From: Alphaproteobacteria bacterium
Lineage (GTDB): Bacteria; Pseudomonadota; Alphaproteobacteria; Rhizobiales; Xanthobacteraceae
Length of the DNA: 64,000 bases
Direction: 5' to 3'
Assembly: GCA_005884765.1 (NCBI GenBank)
Contig: VAZV01000144.1
Span: 60,841 to 124,840, forward strand
Of the stretch, positions 26,745 through 36,488 are shown piece by piece; within the stretch, counting starts at the first letter, position 1, and every line of letters starts with the position of its first letter. Below the pieces are notes generated by a model. That model was not told where the DNA came from. It worked only from the letters and a program-made list of their open reading frames with translations, and ran no database searches. Made by a program: the position numbers and the translations under genes.

Positions 26745-26856
26745 TACCGTTAACTTATTCAAATCCTGGGGATTGACAGCACACGGTCTTTTTATTTCGC
26801 ACTGCAACAACTATCTATACTTGGTTGAGTTGGAATCACTCACCAAGGAGCGACCA

Positions 26857-28062
26857 TTGTCCCTTGCCAATAATGTCGAGTTTCTCAGGCGCTTGCCAAA
26901 GCTGAACGGCGTGGCGGGCCTTGGGAGAGGCGCGCGACACAAAGTCCGCAGCCCTCTCGTCGAGACGGGCGCATTCGGGACCAATCCCGGTGCGCTCAGG
27001 ATGTTCTCGTTCGTGCCCGGCAGCGTGCCGCACCGGCCTGCTTTGGTCGTCGTGCTGCATGGCTGCGGGCAAACCGCCGCCGGCTACGATCTCGGCGCCG
27101 GCTGGTCGACGCTTGCCAAGCGCTACGGCTTTGCGTTGCTGATGCCGGAGCAGCAGCCGACCAACAACCCCGCCACCTGCTTCAACTGGTTCAATCCGGA
27201 AGACGCCGCGCGCGACTGCGGCGAAGCCTTTTCGATCCGGAACATGATCGCGCGGATGGTCGCCATCCATGGCATCGATCGCCGCCGCGTCTACATCACC
27301 GGACTTTCCGCCGGCGGCGCGATGACGTCGGTGATGCTCGCAACCTATCCGGAAATGTTCGCGGGTGGCGCCGTGATCGCGGGCCTGCCTTTTGGTGTCG
27401 CCGGCAACATGCGCGAAGCGTTGCGCGGCATGATGGCGTCGGCGCCGCGTCCGGCGGCGGAATTGGGCGATGCCGTGCGCAACGCATCAAGGCATAAAGG
27501 CCCGTGGCCGAAGATATCGGTATGGCATGGCAGCGCGGACCGCACGGTCAATCCCGGCAACGCCGACGAGATCGTCAAACAGTGGCTCGATGTGCATCAT
27601 TTGCCGCTGGCGCCGATGTCGGAAGGCACCGTCGATGGCTATCCGCGGCAAATCTGGTGGAATGCCGACGGTGAAACCGTCGTCGAATCCTACACCATCA
27701 CCAATATGGCGCATGGCGCGCCGCTGGGTACGGCCGATAACGGCCAACGAATTGGCGCCGAAGGCGCCTTCCTGATCGAGGCCGGAATTTCCTCGTCCTA
27801 TCACATCGCAAATTTCTTCGGCCTGACCCAACGGGTCCAGCAGCCGAAGGCCGCTTCTCCAAGCGCCAAACTGATTCCAGAGGTTTCGCCGCTGTCCGCC
27901 CCCGTCCCGAACCTCGCCAAAGTGCTATGGCCGCTGACGACGCTGGATTACGGTCCCAAGCCGAAGGCCGAGGCGGAGCCTACGCGTCCCGAGGGCCGGC
28001 GTCCCATCGATGTCGGCGCCGTCATCACGCGCGCGCTCACGGCCGCCGGCCTGATGAAATAG
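26857..28062 (+). CDS. PHB depolymerase-family esterase (LpqC-like), TTG start
   Basis: This 401-residue alpha/beta esterase has the oxyanion motif VVLHGCGQTAAGYD, the lipase box GLSAGGAM, an acid in VWHGSADRTV and a histidine in TNMAHGAP, matching the PHB_depo_C/LpqC family. There is no ATG near the start of homology. The TTG at 26857 has AAGGAG six bases upstream and gives LSLANNVEFL, so I take it as the start; the upstream frame runs inside the MFS gene. A proline-rich tail (about residues 330-385) is non-conserved. No signal peptide is obvious, so it may act inside the cell. Confidence 0.85.
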   Translation: MSLANNVEFLRRLPKLNGVAGLGRGARHKVRSPLVETGAFGTNPGALRMFSFVPGSVPHRPALVVVLHGCGQTAAGYDLGAGWSTLAKRYGFALLMPEQQPTNNPATCFNWFNPEDAARDCGEAFSIRNMIARMVAIHGIDRRRVYITGLSAGGAMTSVMLATYPEMFAGGAVIAGLPFGVAGNMREALRGMMASAPRPAAELGDAVRNASRHKGPWPKISVWHGSADRTVNPGNADEIVKQWLDVHHLPLAPMSEGTVDGYPRQIWWNADGETVVESYTITNMAHGAPLGTADNGQRIGAEGAFLIEAGISSSYHIANFFGLTQRVQQPKAASPSAKLIPEVSPLSAPVPNLAKVLWPLTTLDYGPKPKAEAEPTRPEGRRPIDVGAVITRALTAAGLMK

Positions 28063-28099
28063 CTGCCGGCCGCCTTCCGTCTTTGGGCCTAAGTCGAGC

Positions 28100-28768
28100 T
28101 TATAGTTCGCCGGTGAGGAACGGGTTGGTCATCCGCTCCTGGCCGATGCTGGAGCCCGCACCGTGGCCGCAGATGAATCCGACATCGTCGCCGAGCGGCA
28201 ACAGCTTGTCCTTGATCGATTTGATCAGCGTGGCGTGATTGCCGCCGGGAATGTCGCTGCGCCCGACCGAGCCGTTGAACAAGACGTCGCCGACATGGGC
28301 AAAGCGCATTTCGGTGTTGAAATACACCACGCTGCCCGGCGAATGACCGGGACAATGCAGGATGTCGAAGGTCAATTCGCCGATCGAGACCTTGTCGCCC
28401 TCCTCGAGCCAGCGATCGGGCGCGAAATCGCGCACGCCTGAGATGCCGAACCGCGCGCCGCTCGCCACCACATTGTCGAGCAGGAACTTGTCGGCGATAT
28501 GCGGACCCTCGATCGGCACTTTCAATGCATCGCGCAGCTCCGCGGCGCCGCCGACATGGTCGATATGGCCGTGCGTGAGCCAGATCTTTTCGACCGTGAC
28601 CCCGGTCTCTTTGATTGCGGCTTCGATCCTCGGCACGTCGCCGCCGGGGTCGATCACGACGGCCTTCTTGGTCGGCTCGTGCCAGAGGATGGTGCAGTTC
28701 TGCTCGAACAGCGTCACCGGAACGATGATCGCGCCGGCTTTGGCCTTGGTCTCGGTTTGCTGGGTCAT
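28100..28768 (-). CDS. MBL fold metallo-hydrolase
   Basis: This 222-residue metallo-beta-lactamase-fold hydrolase, close to the YcbL/glyoxalase-II-like group, has zinc ligands in THGHIDHVGG, HCPGHSPGSV, HVGDVLF and FICGHGAGS. It probably hydrolyses a thioester such as lactoylglutathione, though it lacks the full glyoxalase II C-terminal domain. It is convergent with the esterase, 38 bp away, and divergent from the GH13 gene. Confidence 0.9.
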   Translation of the reverse strand: MTQQTETKAKAGAIIVPVTLFEQNCTILWHEPTKKAVVIDPGGDVPRIEAAIKETGVTVEKIWLTHGHIDHVGGAAELRDALKVPIEGPHIADKFLLDNVVASGARFGISGVRDFAPDRWLEEGDKVSIGELTFDILHCPGHSPGSVVYFNTEMRFAHVGDVLFNGSVGRSDIPGGNHATLIKSIKDKLLPLGDDVGFICGHGAGSSIGQERMTNPFLTGEL

Positions 28769-28931
28769 ACAGGTCAGTCCATTGATTGGCGAATGTGGCG
28801 GAGCAGCCGACCCAGATCAAGGCATGGCCGGGCGGTTCTCATATTTCTCGCTGCCGCTCCGCCGAGATCTGAACCTTATCTATGGTTTGGCGTTGCCTCG
28901 CGCAATCGGATTTGGAACGCAGTCGGGTAGC

Positions 28932-30542
28932 ATGGATCAGATCGACAAAGACTGGTGGCGGCGCGGTATTTTCTACCAAATCTATCCGCGGTCATTCCAG
29001 GACTCCAATGCGGACGGGGTCGGTGATGTCAGGGGGATCATCGAGCGATTGCCTTATCTGAAGGCATTGGGGATCGACGCCATCTGGCTGTCGCCGATTT
29101 TTCCTTCGCCGATGGCGGATTTCGGCTATGACATCTCCGATTACACCGGCATCGACCCTGTGTTCGGTACGATGGCCGATTTCGATACGCTGGTGAACGC
29201 GACCCATGAAAGCGGCCTCAAGCTGATCCTCGATCTTGTGCCGAACCACACTTCGGATCAGCACCCATGGTTTATCGAATCTCGAGCTTCTCGCGATAAT
29301 CCAAAGCGCGACTGGTATATCTGGCGCGATGGCCGACCGGACGGCGGGCTGCCCAACAACTGGCTGTCGGAATTTGGCGGCAGCGCTTGGCAGTACGAGG
29401 CCGCAACGGGTCAATATTATTATCACGCGTTCCTCGCCCAGCAGCCGGACCTGAACTGGCGTAACCCGGAGGTGCGCGAGGCGATCTATGATGTGATGCG
29501 ATTTTGGCTGCGCAGGGGCGTCGACGGGTTTCGCGTTGACGTCATCTGGCATCTGATCAAGGACGCCGAATTCCGCGATAACCCGCCGAATCCGCATTTT
29601 CGCGAGGGCCGACCGCCGCACGAAAAGATCGTGATGCAATATTCGACCGACCAGCCGGAGGTGCATGAGGTCGTCGCCGAGATGCGCTGCGTGACTGGAG
29701 AGTTTGAGTCGCGCGTCTTGATCGGAGAAATTTATCTTCCGCTGCACCGCCTCGTCGCCTATTACGGCAACGACCTTGCCGGCGCGCAGATGCCGTTCAA
29801 TTTCGCGCTGTTGTCGACACTGTGGAGTGCGCGTTCGATCGAAAGAATCGTCGCCGACTACGAGAAGGCGCTTCCGGCGGGTGCTTGGCCGAACTGGGTG
29901 CTCGGCAATCACGATCGTCCCAGGATCGCAAGCCGGGTCGGGCATGAGCAGGTGAGGGTCGCAGCAATGCTGCTGTTGACCCTGCGCGGAACGCCGACGC
30001 TTTATTACGGCGACGAGATCGGCATGCATCAGGTCGCTATTGCGCCCGATCAGGTGCGCGATCCCTTCGAGAAGAACGTACCGGGCATGGGCCTCGGCCG
30101 CGATGGCTGCCGCACGCCGATGCAATGGGACGCATCGCCTCATGCGGGATTTTCAACGGTGACGCCGTGGCTGCCGCCGGCGGACGATTTCGTTCATGAG
30201 AACGTCGTCAATCTCGAGGCTGACACCAAGTCGATCCTCAACCTCTACAAGGCGCTGATCACACTCAGGATGAAGTTGCCGCAGCTGGTGACCGGTGCCT
30301 ACGAACCGCTGGCCACCCCGGGAGATATCCTGCTTTATCGCCGAAGCGGAGACGGAGAGCCGATCCTCATTGCTCTCAATTTCGGCGCCGAACCGGTTTC
30401 GGTCACCGCGAGTTCGATTGGCTTCGGCAACGAGATCGTGCTGTCGACATTCCTCGACCGCCAAGGCGAAGATGTGCAGGGCGAACTGAACTTGCGCGGC
30501 AATGAGGGCGTGATCATCGCCGCGCCGGCTCGGGCCGGATGA
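28932..30542 (+). CDS. GH13 alpha-glucosidase (oligo-alpha-glucosidase type)
   Basis: This 536-residue GH13 enzyme has conserved region I DLVPNHTSDQH, region II with the nucleophile Asp in GFRVDVIWH, region III with the acid Glu in RVLIGEIYLP, and region IV VLGNHDRPR. It should hydrolyse or transfer alpha-glucosyl units from sucrose or malto-oligosaccharides, and no export signal is seen. Homology begins at MDQIDKDWWRRGIFYQIYPR (ATG 28932), although the frame stays open upstream through the MBL gene. Its last 208 bp overlap the convergent GH13 gene. Confidence 0.92.
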   Translation: MDQIDKDWWRRGIFYQIYPRSFQDSNADGVGDVRGIIERLPYLKALGIDAIWLSPIFPSPMADFGYDISDYTGIDPVFGTMADFDTLVNATHESGLKLILDLVPNHTSDQHPWFIESRASRDNPKRDWYIWRDGRPDGGLPNNWLSEFGGSAWQYEAATGQYYYHAFLAQQPDLNWRNPEVREAIYDVMRFWLRRGVDGFRVDVIWHLIKDAEFRDNPPNPHFREGRPPHEKIVMQYSTDQPEVHEVVAEMRCVTGEFESRVLIGEIYLPLHRLVAYYGNDLAGAQMPFNFALLSTLWSARSIERIVADYEKALPAGAWPNWVLGNHDRPRIASRVGHEQVRVAAMLLLTLRGTPTLYYGDEIGMHQVAIAPDQVRDPFEKNVPGMGLGRDGCRTPMQWDASPHAGFSTVTPWLPPADDFVHENVVNLEADTKSILNLYKALITLRMKLPQLVTGAYEPLATPGDILLYRRSGDGEPILIALNFGAEPVSVTASSIGFGNEIVLSTFLDRQGEDVQGELNLRGNEGVIIAAPARAG

Positions 30543-32230
30543 CCGGCCTTGCGGGCTACCTCGGTGTCGAGGTCGCTGCGCTTCAAGAGATAATCGAGGC
30601 CGCCGACGCGGTACCAACGGTATCCGTAAGCGTCGAGGAGCAGCATATGCCTGCCGCGTTCGTTGGCGGGGCTGTGATCCTCGGTCAACAGGTTGACCAG
30701 GAGCTTGCCGGCTTCGCCGGGAAGGCCGACGGCGAACGAGACCTCGCGCGGTTTCTCGTCAAGATTATGCACGAACAACACCGAATTGTTGCGCCAGTCA
30801 TAGCGGATGACGAGAACCGCCGGATCGCCCGTTGCGATCACCTTGAAGTCGCCCCAGCCCACTTCGGGAACTTCCTTGCGCATCCGGATGATGCGCTCGG
30901 TCCAATTCAGCATCGAGTTCGGATCGCGCCGCTGCTTGGCCGCGTTGACGTGTTCATAACCGTAAGGCCCCTTGTCGATCACGGGCGTGCAAGGCTTGTC
31001 GCTCTCGGTGAATCCGGCATGCGGCTCGGTCGACCATTGCATCGGCGTGCGCGCGCAATTGCGCTCGGGCAGGCCGAGATCGTCACCCATCGCGATCTCA
31101 TCGCCATAGCGGATCACGGGCGTTCCCGGCAGCGTACACATCAGGCTATAGGCAAGCTCGATCCGCCGCCGGTCGCCGCCCAGCATCGGCGCCAGCCGGC
31201 GGCGAATGCCTCGATTATAAAGCTGCATGCCCTTCTCGGGGCCGAACGTCTTAAACACTGTGTCCCGCTGCGCCTTGGTCAATCGACCGAGATCGAGTTC
31301 ATCGTGATTGCGCAGGAACATGCCCCATTGCGCCGTGGCAGGCCGAGGCTTGGTGGCGTTGAGCGCCTTGGCAAGCGGCCGGCAATCGGCCGACGCCAAG
31401 GCGTAGAACAGATGCTGGTTGACCTGGAAATTGAACATCATGTGCATGCGGTCGCCGTCGCGGCCGAAATATTCCATGTCGGTTTCGGGCAGTACGTTGG
31501 CTTCGGCCAGGATGATGGCATCGCCCTCACGCCATTGCAGGAATTCTCGGAACGAGCGCAGCATGTCGTATTGCTCGACAGGCTTTCTGACCTTTGCGCC
31601 TTTGGTTGATATCACGAACGGCACGGCGTCCATGCGGAAGCCGGACACCCCGAGTTGAATCCAAAAGCCCATGATCTTGAGGATCTCGGCCTGCACGAGG
31701 GGATTTGAGGTGTTGAGGTCGGGTTGGAAGTCATAGAAGCGGTGGAAATACCAGGCGCCGGCTTCCTTGTCCCTCGTCCAGGTCGATTTCTGCACGCCGG
31801 GAAACACCATGCCTTTGTCGGCATTGGCGGGCTTCTTGTCGGACCAGACATACCAGTCGCGATACGGCGAGTCCTTTGAGCTTCGGGCCTCGCGAAACCA
31901 CTTGTGTGCATCGGAAGTGTGATTGACGACAAGATCGATGATAACGCGAATGCCGCGTTGCCGGCAGCCATGGGTGAACTCGACAAAGTCGCCGAGCGTC
32001 CCGTAGCGGGCATCGACGCCGTAATAGTCCGAGATATCGTAGCCGTCGTCCTTGCCGGGTGACGGCTGAAACGGCATCAACCAGATGGCGGTAATCCCCA
32101 GGCCTTGCAGATAGTCGAGCCGCCGCAACAGGCCCTTGAAATCGCCGATTCCGTCGCCGTTGGCATCCATATACGTGCCAACGGAGAGGCAATAGAAGAC
32201 GCCGTTTTTGTACCAGAGGTCGTCGATCAT
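30335..32230 (-). CDS. GH13 alpha-amylase family protein (trehalose synthase-like)
   Basis: This 631-residue GH13 protein has region I IIDLVVNHTSD, region II SGFRMDAVPFV with the catalytic Asp, region III ILAEANV with Glu, and region IV FLRNHDELD. The sequence is close to the TreS-like maltose glucosyltransferases, suggesting maltose/trehalose interconversion. Family-like sequence ends near WYRVGGLDYLLKRSDLD (about 30570). The remaining about 75 codons run antisense through the end of the convergent alpha-glucosidase gene and look like shadow sequence, so the ancestral stop may have been lost. No signal peptide is seen. Confidence 0.88.
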   Translation of the reverse strand: MIDDLWYKNGVFYCLSVGTYMDANGDGIGDFKGLLRRLDYLQGLGITAIWLMPFQPSPGKDDGYDISDYYGVDARYGTLGDFVEFTHGCRQRGIRVIIDLVVNHTSDAHKWFREARSSKDSPYRDWYVWSDKKPANADKGMVFPGVQKSTWTRDKEAGAWYFHRFYDFQPDLNTSNPLVQAEILKIMGFWIQLGVSGFRMDAVPFVISTKGAKVRKPVEQYDMLRSFREFLQWREGDAIILAEANVLPETDMEYFGRDGDRMHMMFNFQVNQHLFYALASADCRPLAKALNATKPRPATAQWGMFLRNHDELDLGRLTKAQRDTVFKTFGPEKGMQLYNRGIRRRLAPMLGGDRRRIELAYSLMCTLPGTPVIRYGDEIAMGDDLGLPERNCARTPMQWSTEPHAGFTESDKPCTPVIDKGPYGYEHVNAAKQRRDPNSMLNWTERIIRMRKEVPEVGWGDFKVIATGDPAVLVIRYDWRNNSVLFVHNLDEKPREVSFAVGLPGEAGKLLVNLLTEDHSPANERGRHMLLLDAYGYRWYRVGGLDYLLKRSDLDTEVARKAGHPARAGAAMITPSLPRKFSSPCTSSPWRSRNVDSTISLPKPIELAVTETGSAPKLRAMRIGSPSPLRR

Positions 32231-32371
32231 GCAGAGGCAGCTCTCACCCGTCCGTCTTGCGTCGCCAGCGGCAAAGTAATAAGCGGCGGCGGCTCGACGG
32301 GTTCCCGCTTGTTTGCGCGTCCGGACACAAAACCCATTTCCACTTTGCCGGCCGCGCTTTATGTTGCCGCA

Positions 32372-32857
32372 ATGGAATCGCCCACCCGCCAGATCAGCCT
32401 CGTGCCCGCGCCGGATCGCCGCCAGTCGGAGACGGCGCTTGCGATCGCCCGTGGCACCGCGCGGCTGTTGCGCTCGCTGGGATTTTCCTGCATCAGCGAA
32501 TTGCCGCTGCCGTCGGGACGGCGCGCCGATCTGGTGGCGCTGAACGAGCGCGGCGAGATCTGGATCGTCGAGATCAAATCCTCGCTTGAGGATTTGCGCG
32601 CCGATCACAAATGGGAAGACTATCGTGCCCATTGTGACCGGTTGTTCTTTGCGTTCACGCAGGATTTGCCGTGCGAGATTTTTCCGAAGGAAACCGGCCT
32701 GATCGTGGCCGATGCCTATGGCGCGCATTTGCATTGCGAAGCGCCGGAGCACCGCCTGCCGGCCCCGACGCGGAAACTGATGACGGTGCGGTTCGCAATC
32801 GCCGCCGCACAGCGGATCAACCGGCTGGTCGATCCGCTCGGACACGGCGAGTTTTAG
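32372..32857 (+). CDS. mmcB: MmcB family DNA repair protein
   Basis: This 161-residue protein belongs to MmcB (formerly DUF1052), a PD-(D/E)XK-like nuclease family that in Caulobacter is part of the mitomycin C/SOS response. The nuclease-like core is visible as SGRRADLVALNERGEIWIVE followed by IKSSLEDLRADHKW, with E-x-K at the active site. It lies divergent from the trehalose synthase-like gene. I saw no LexA box in the 140-bp gap, but I did not search it exhaustively. Confidence 0.88.
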   Translation: MESPTRQISLVPAPDRRQSETALAIARGTARLLRSLGFSCISELPLPSGRRADLVALNERGEIWIVEIKSSLEDLRADHKWEDYRAHCDRLFFAFTQDLPCEIFPKETGLIVADAYGAHLHCEAPEHRLPAPTRKLMTVRFAIAAAQRINRLVDPLGHGEF

Positions 32858-33006
32858 CGAATTGAATCGTGGCCACTGTCCGGGCAACCGTGAACACCCT
32901 ATGGTTTTCGGCTGCGGGCAGGCGTATTGTTTGGCTTTCGGCGCTGTCTATTGTGTTTCGGCAGATTGAAATTACGAATGATGGTTTCAGGCAGGAGATT
33001 TCACAC

Positions 33007-33661
33007 ATGCGTGGACGCATAAATTTCGCTCGGCTCTTGTTCGGCGGATTCCTCATCGGTGGGCTCGTCTTTTCGGTCGCTCCCTTGCGCGCAGGGCCAG
33101 ATGACGATGCGGATATTGCAAAGAGTTTGGCGGACATGCTTCGTGCCGGGCGCCAGGTGATTTCCAACAACCAGGGCCTCATCAATGATCCGAATCTTGG
33201 CGATAAGGGGCTGAGCGGCCAGGTGGTGCTGCAGCAGGCCATCGCAATCTACAAGAAGGCCACCGGAATTGATCCTTCGAGCATTGAGCCCGCCTCCAGA
33301 TTTGGCAGGCTTATGCATGCCCAGATGGAGGCGATCGTCGAGGCGATCGACGCCAATCAGGCCACCATCAACGCCAAAGGGGTCGGCTTCAAGGCATTCA
33401 TTCCGGCCGTGTTTGCTCGGCTGGTCAATGAATCTTTTGAGAACCACGCCAAGAACGAAGCCCAGGTCAAGGTCACGGCCCCAGAACAACTGGTGAGGAA
33501 CCGCAAAGCTCGACCGGACCCGTGGGAAAGCGATGTGATCGCCACTAAACTCCTGCAGCCGGATTGGCCCTAAAGGACAAACCGATATCACCGGTTATCC
33601 CAAGGAGGGCGGCAAAGAGGGCGATCTCGGCGCGATCATTAGCGTGACGCTTTTCAAATAG
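33007..33661 (+). pseudogene. DUF3365 (Tll0287-like) heme sensor gene with internal deletion
   Basis: The ATG at 33007, with AGGAG upstream, opens a secreted protein: signal peptide to about VAPLRAGP, then a helical domain (VISNNQGLIND to IPAVFARLVNESFE) typical of DUF3365/Tll0287-like sensors. The frame stops at 33573 just after LLQPDWP. Starting inside this same codon (33566) another frame reads GPKGQTDITGYPKEGGKEGD and LGAIISVTLFK to a TAG at 33661, which is the normal C-terminal end of the family. The middle, which in the family carries the CxxCH heme motif, is absent. It lies just upstream of a hybrid kinase. Confidence 0.72.
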
Positions 33662-33768
33662 CAGCCGACGATGGCGCGATCCCCCCAATCACCATGCCTC
33701 GAAACCTATTCAGAAGATAGCGCTGGCCTGTTTATGGATGTGTTGGCTCACCTAGAGCTTTTGCCGTG

Positions 33769-36459
33769 ATGTCTCATCTCACCATTCGCGCCAAACTCAT
33801 TTTCTTGTCGGGTGCTTTGCTGTGCATGCTGGTCGCCACCAATCTATATCTGACACGCACGCTTTCGAAGAATTCGGCTGCCGTCGCCAACGAGACTGAA
33901 CTGAGCGCCGTCATTGATAGGGCGAATGGCGCGCGAATCGCGTTCGGGGAAATGCGCTATTGGCTCACCGATTTGGCCGTGAGCCTGCTCACCCCTTCCG
34001 AGCGTAACGCCGCGGCGGCACGCAGCCGGATGGATGGCTACCTTGACCAGCTCGCAATACGCAAGCCCAAGCTCGTCGCCGTCATTCGATCCGAGCGCGA
34101 CGAATTCGAAAAGTCGGCGAACGACGCCGTCGACAAATATACCAACGACCAGCGTGTCATCGGCAATTCGCTGCTCGCGCTCGCTCGCAACCGCAGTGTC
34201 AAGGTCGACGAACTGCTGAATTCGCTTATCAGCGAATTGAGAGCGGAGCTTGCCGCCGAGCGGGACCAGATCGTCGATGACGTAACGGCCGCAACAAAAG
34301 GGACATTAATAGCCGACCTTTTGATCCTCGCCCTGGGTGTCTTGCTGACGTTTGCTATCCTGCGATCGATCGCAGTTCCCCTTCATCGCCTGGTCGGTGC
34401 CATTGACGGCTTGAGCGCCGGCAACCTGTCTGTGCCAATCCCGCCGGCGGGTCCTGACGAGATCGGCGCAATGGCGCGTACTCTCGCCTTGTTTCGTGAC
34501 AGTCTCAAAGAGCGCGATCGCTTCGCTGCCGAGGCCGAAGGGCAGCGAAAAACCATCGCAGCTGCCATTGCTACCATCTCAGAAGGCTTCGTGCTGTACG
34601 ATTCCGATGACCGCATTGTTTTATTCAACGAGCAGTTTCGCGCAATTTACCCAGGCCTCGCCGACATCATCAAACAAGGCACCACTTTCACAGAGCTGCT
34701 AGAGGCCGTGATCTCGCGCTCGCTTGTCGACCTGGGCGGGCAGAGCCCGCAGGAGTGGATTGCCGAGCGCAAGGCGCGGCGCGAACATTCCGGCGGATTT
34801 GCCGAATACCGGTATGGTGGCCGTTACGTCCGCATTAGCGAGCGCCGAATTCAGGGTGGTGGAACGGTCGCCGTCTATTCCGACATTACGGAGCTCCGGC
34901 AGCACAATCTCGAGCTCGAGCAGGCGCGTGAGTTATCGGAAGTCGCCAATAGAACCAAGAGCCAATTCTTGGCCAATATGAGTCACGAATTGCGCACTCC
35001 CCTCAATGCCATCATCGGTTACAGCGAGATACTGCAGGAGGACGCGGGGGACACCGGTCAAGAGCAACTTGTACCTGACTTGAAGAAAATCGAAGGTGCC
35101 GGCCGCCACTTGTTGGGGCTGATCAATGACATCCTCGACCTATCAAAGGTAGAGGCCGGCAAGATGGAGGTTTACATCGAGGAAATCGAGCTTTCGTCGC
35201 TGCTCGGAGAGGTGGGAGCAATCATAAGACCCTTGGTGGCAAAAAACGGCAATACGCTCGAGACCCGTATGACGGGTGGCATAGGCACCGTGCGTACCGA
35301 CCGCACCAAATTGAAGCAGTGCCTCCTGAATGTTCTTAGCAACGCCAGCAAATTCACCCAGGATGGCAAGCTCACGCTCGCAATTGAACGTAACGATCGA
35401 GCTATGATCCAAATTACGATCTCGGATACCGGGATCGGCATGAGCGAGGAACAGCTGGCGCGGTTATTTCAGGCCTTCAGCCAAGCCGATGCTTCCACTA
35501 CTAAAAAATTTGGCGGAACCGGCCTTGGTCTTGCCATCACGCGACACTTCTGCCGGTTGCTCGGCGGCGACATTTCCGTCGCGAGCCGAGTTGGAGAAGG
35601 TTCGACCTTCACGATCGTCATTCCCGACCAAGCGGCGGAGCCCAAGCGGTCGGACATGCCGGTCGACTTCTCCCAAGAGCCCGCACCTCAGTTAGCCGAC
35701 GAGGATAAGTCACAGGTCACCGTCCTGGTCGTCGACGACGATCCGGCTTCAAGGGATTTGCTTACGACGAATCTAAGGCGCGAAGGCTACCAGACCGTGC
35801 AGGCTCGCGGCGGCGACGAGGCGTTGGAACTCGCCCTTAAACTGCGGCCGGATGCGATTACGCTCGACGTTTTAATGCCGAAAACGGATGGCTGGGCCGT
35901 TCTCAGCGCACTCAAGGCGAATCCTGAACTTTGCGATATACCCGTTATCATGGTCACCGTGGCCCCGGACCGCGGCATCGGGCTTTCGCTCGGTGCTGCC
36001 GAAGTCATGACCAAGCCGGTCGATCGCGCAGAGCTGATCTCGCTCTTGCGCAATCTGTTGTCTCGTGACGGTCCGATCCTCCTGGTCGAAGATGATGCTG
36101 CGACGCGCGAGACGGTACGGCATACGATCGAGAAGATGGGATTGACGGTCGCAGAGGTGACAAATGGACGCTTGGCCCTCTCCTGGCTTGCCGAGAATCC
36201 AGCGCCAGCCTTGATCCTGCTCGACTTGATGATGCCAGAGATGGACGGTTTCGAATTCCTGGACACGTTCAAGAGTCGCGTCGATTGGCGCCATGTTCCC
36301 GTGATCATCATCACGGCTAAGCAACTGACTCCCGCAGAACGAGGTCTGCTCTCGGTGCGTACCGTGATCGAGAAAGGCGGTTCAATCGATCGGGATGTTG
36401 CCGCGGCGATCGGCAAAGCCGTGGGTCGCCGTCCCGCGCGCGCCAGCAGTGCGATGTAA
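33769..36459 (+). CDS. Hybrid sensor histidine kinase with two receiver domains
   Basis: This 896-residue protein has a membrane helix (about 7-28), a periplasmic helical sensor (about 30-180), a second helix (about 182-205), HAMP (to about 255) and PAS (about 265-385). The DHp domain has phosphoacceptor H406 in MSHELRTPLN, and the ATPase domain has FGGTGLGLA near 581-589. Two receivers follow, with acidic pockets at 656-658 and 775-776 and phospho-acceptors D700 and D819. A GTG lies one codon before the chosen ATG. The next two genes encode a lone receiver and a receiver-cyclase, so the kinase probably drives a phosphorelay to cAMP production (inference). Confidence 0.92.
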   Translation: MSHLTIRAKLIFLSGALLCMLVATNLYLTRTLSKNSAAVANETELSAVIDRANGARIAFGEMRYWLTDLAVSLLTPSERNAAAARSRMDGYLDQLAIRKPKLVAVIRSERDEFEKSANDAVDKYTNDQRVIGNSLLALARNRSVKVDELLNSLISELRAELAAERDQIVDDVTAATKGTLIADLLILALGVLLTFAILRSIAVPLHRLVGAIDGLSAGNLSVPIPPAGPDEIGAMARTLALFRDSLKERDRFAAEAEGQRKTIAAAIATISEGFVLYDSDDRIVLFNEQFRAIYPGLADIIKQGTTFTELLEAVISRSLVDLGGQSPQEWIAERKARREHSGGFAEYRYGGRYVRISERRIQGGGTVAVYSDITELRQHNLELEQARELSEVANRTKSQFLANMSHELRTPLNAIIGYSEILQEDAGDTGQEQLVPDLKKIEGAGRHLLGLINDILDLSKVEAGKMEVYIEEIELSSLLGEVGAIIRPLVAKNGNTLETRMTGGIGTVRTDRTKLKQCLLNVLSNASKFTQDGKLTLAIERNDRAMIQITISDTGIGMSEEQLARLFQAFSQADASTTKKFGGTGLGLAITRHFCRLLGGDISVASRVGEGSTFTIVIPDQAAEPKRSDMPVDFSQEPAPQLADEDKSQVTVLVVDDDPASRDLLTTNLRREGYQTVQARGGDEALELALKLRPDAITLDVLMPKTDGWAVLSALKANPELCDIPVIMVTVAPDRGIGLSLGAAEVMTKPVDRAELISLLRNLLSRDGPILLVEDDAATRETVRHTIEKMGLTVAEVTNGRLALSWLAENPAPALILLDLMMPEMDGFEFLDTFKSRVDWRHVPVIIITAKQLTPAERGLLSVRTVIEKGGSIDRDVAAAIGKAVGRRPARASSAM

Positions 36460-36488
36460 CAGTTACTGATGATTTTGATGGTGATCTG

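Noticed and set aside
28362..28931. 190-codon extension of the alpha-glucosidase frame
   Set aside because: It runs antisense through the MBL hydrolase; GH13 sequence begins at 28932.
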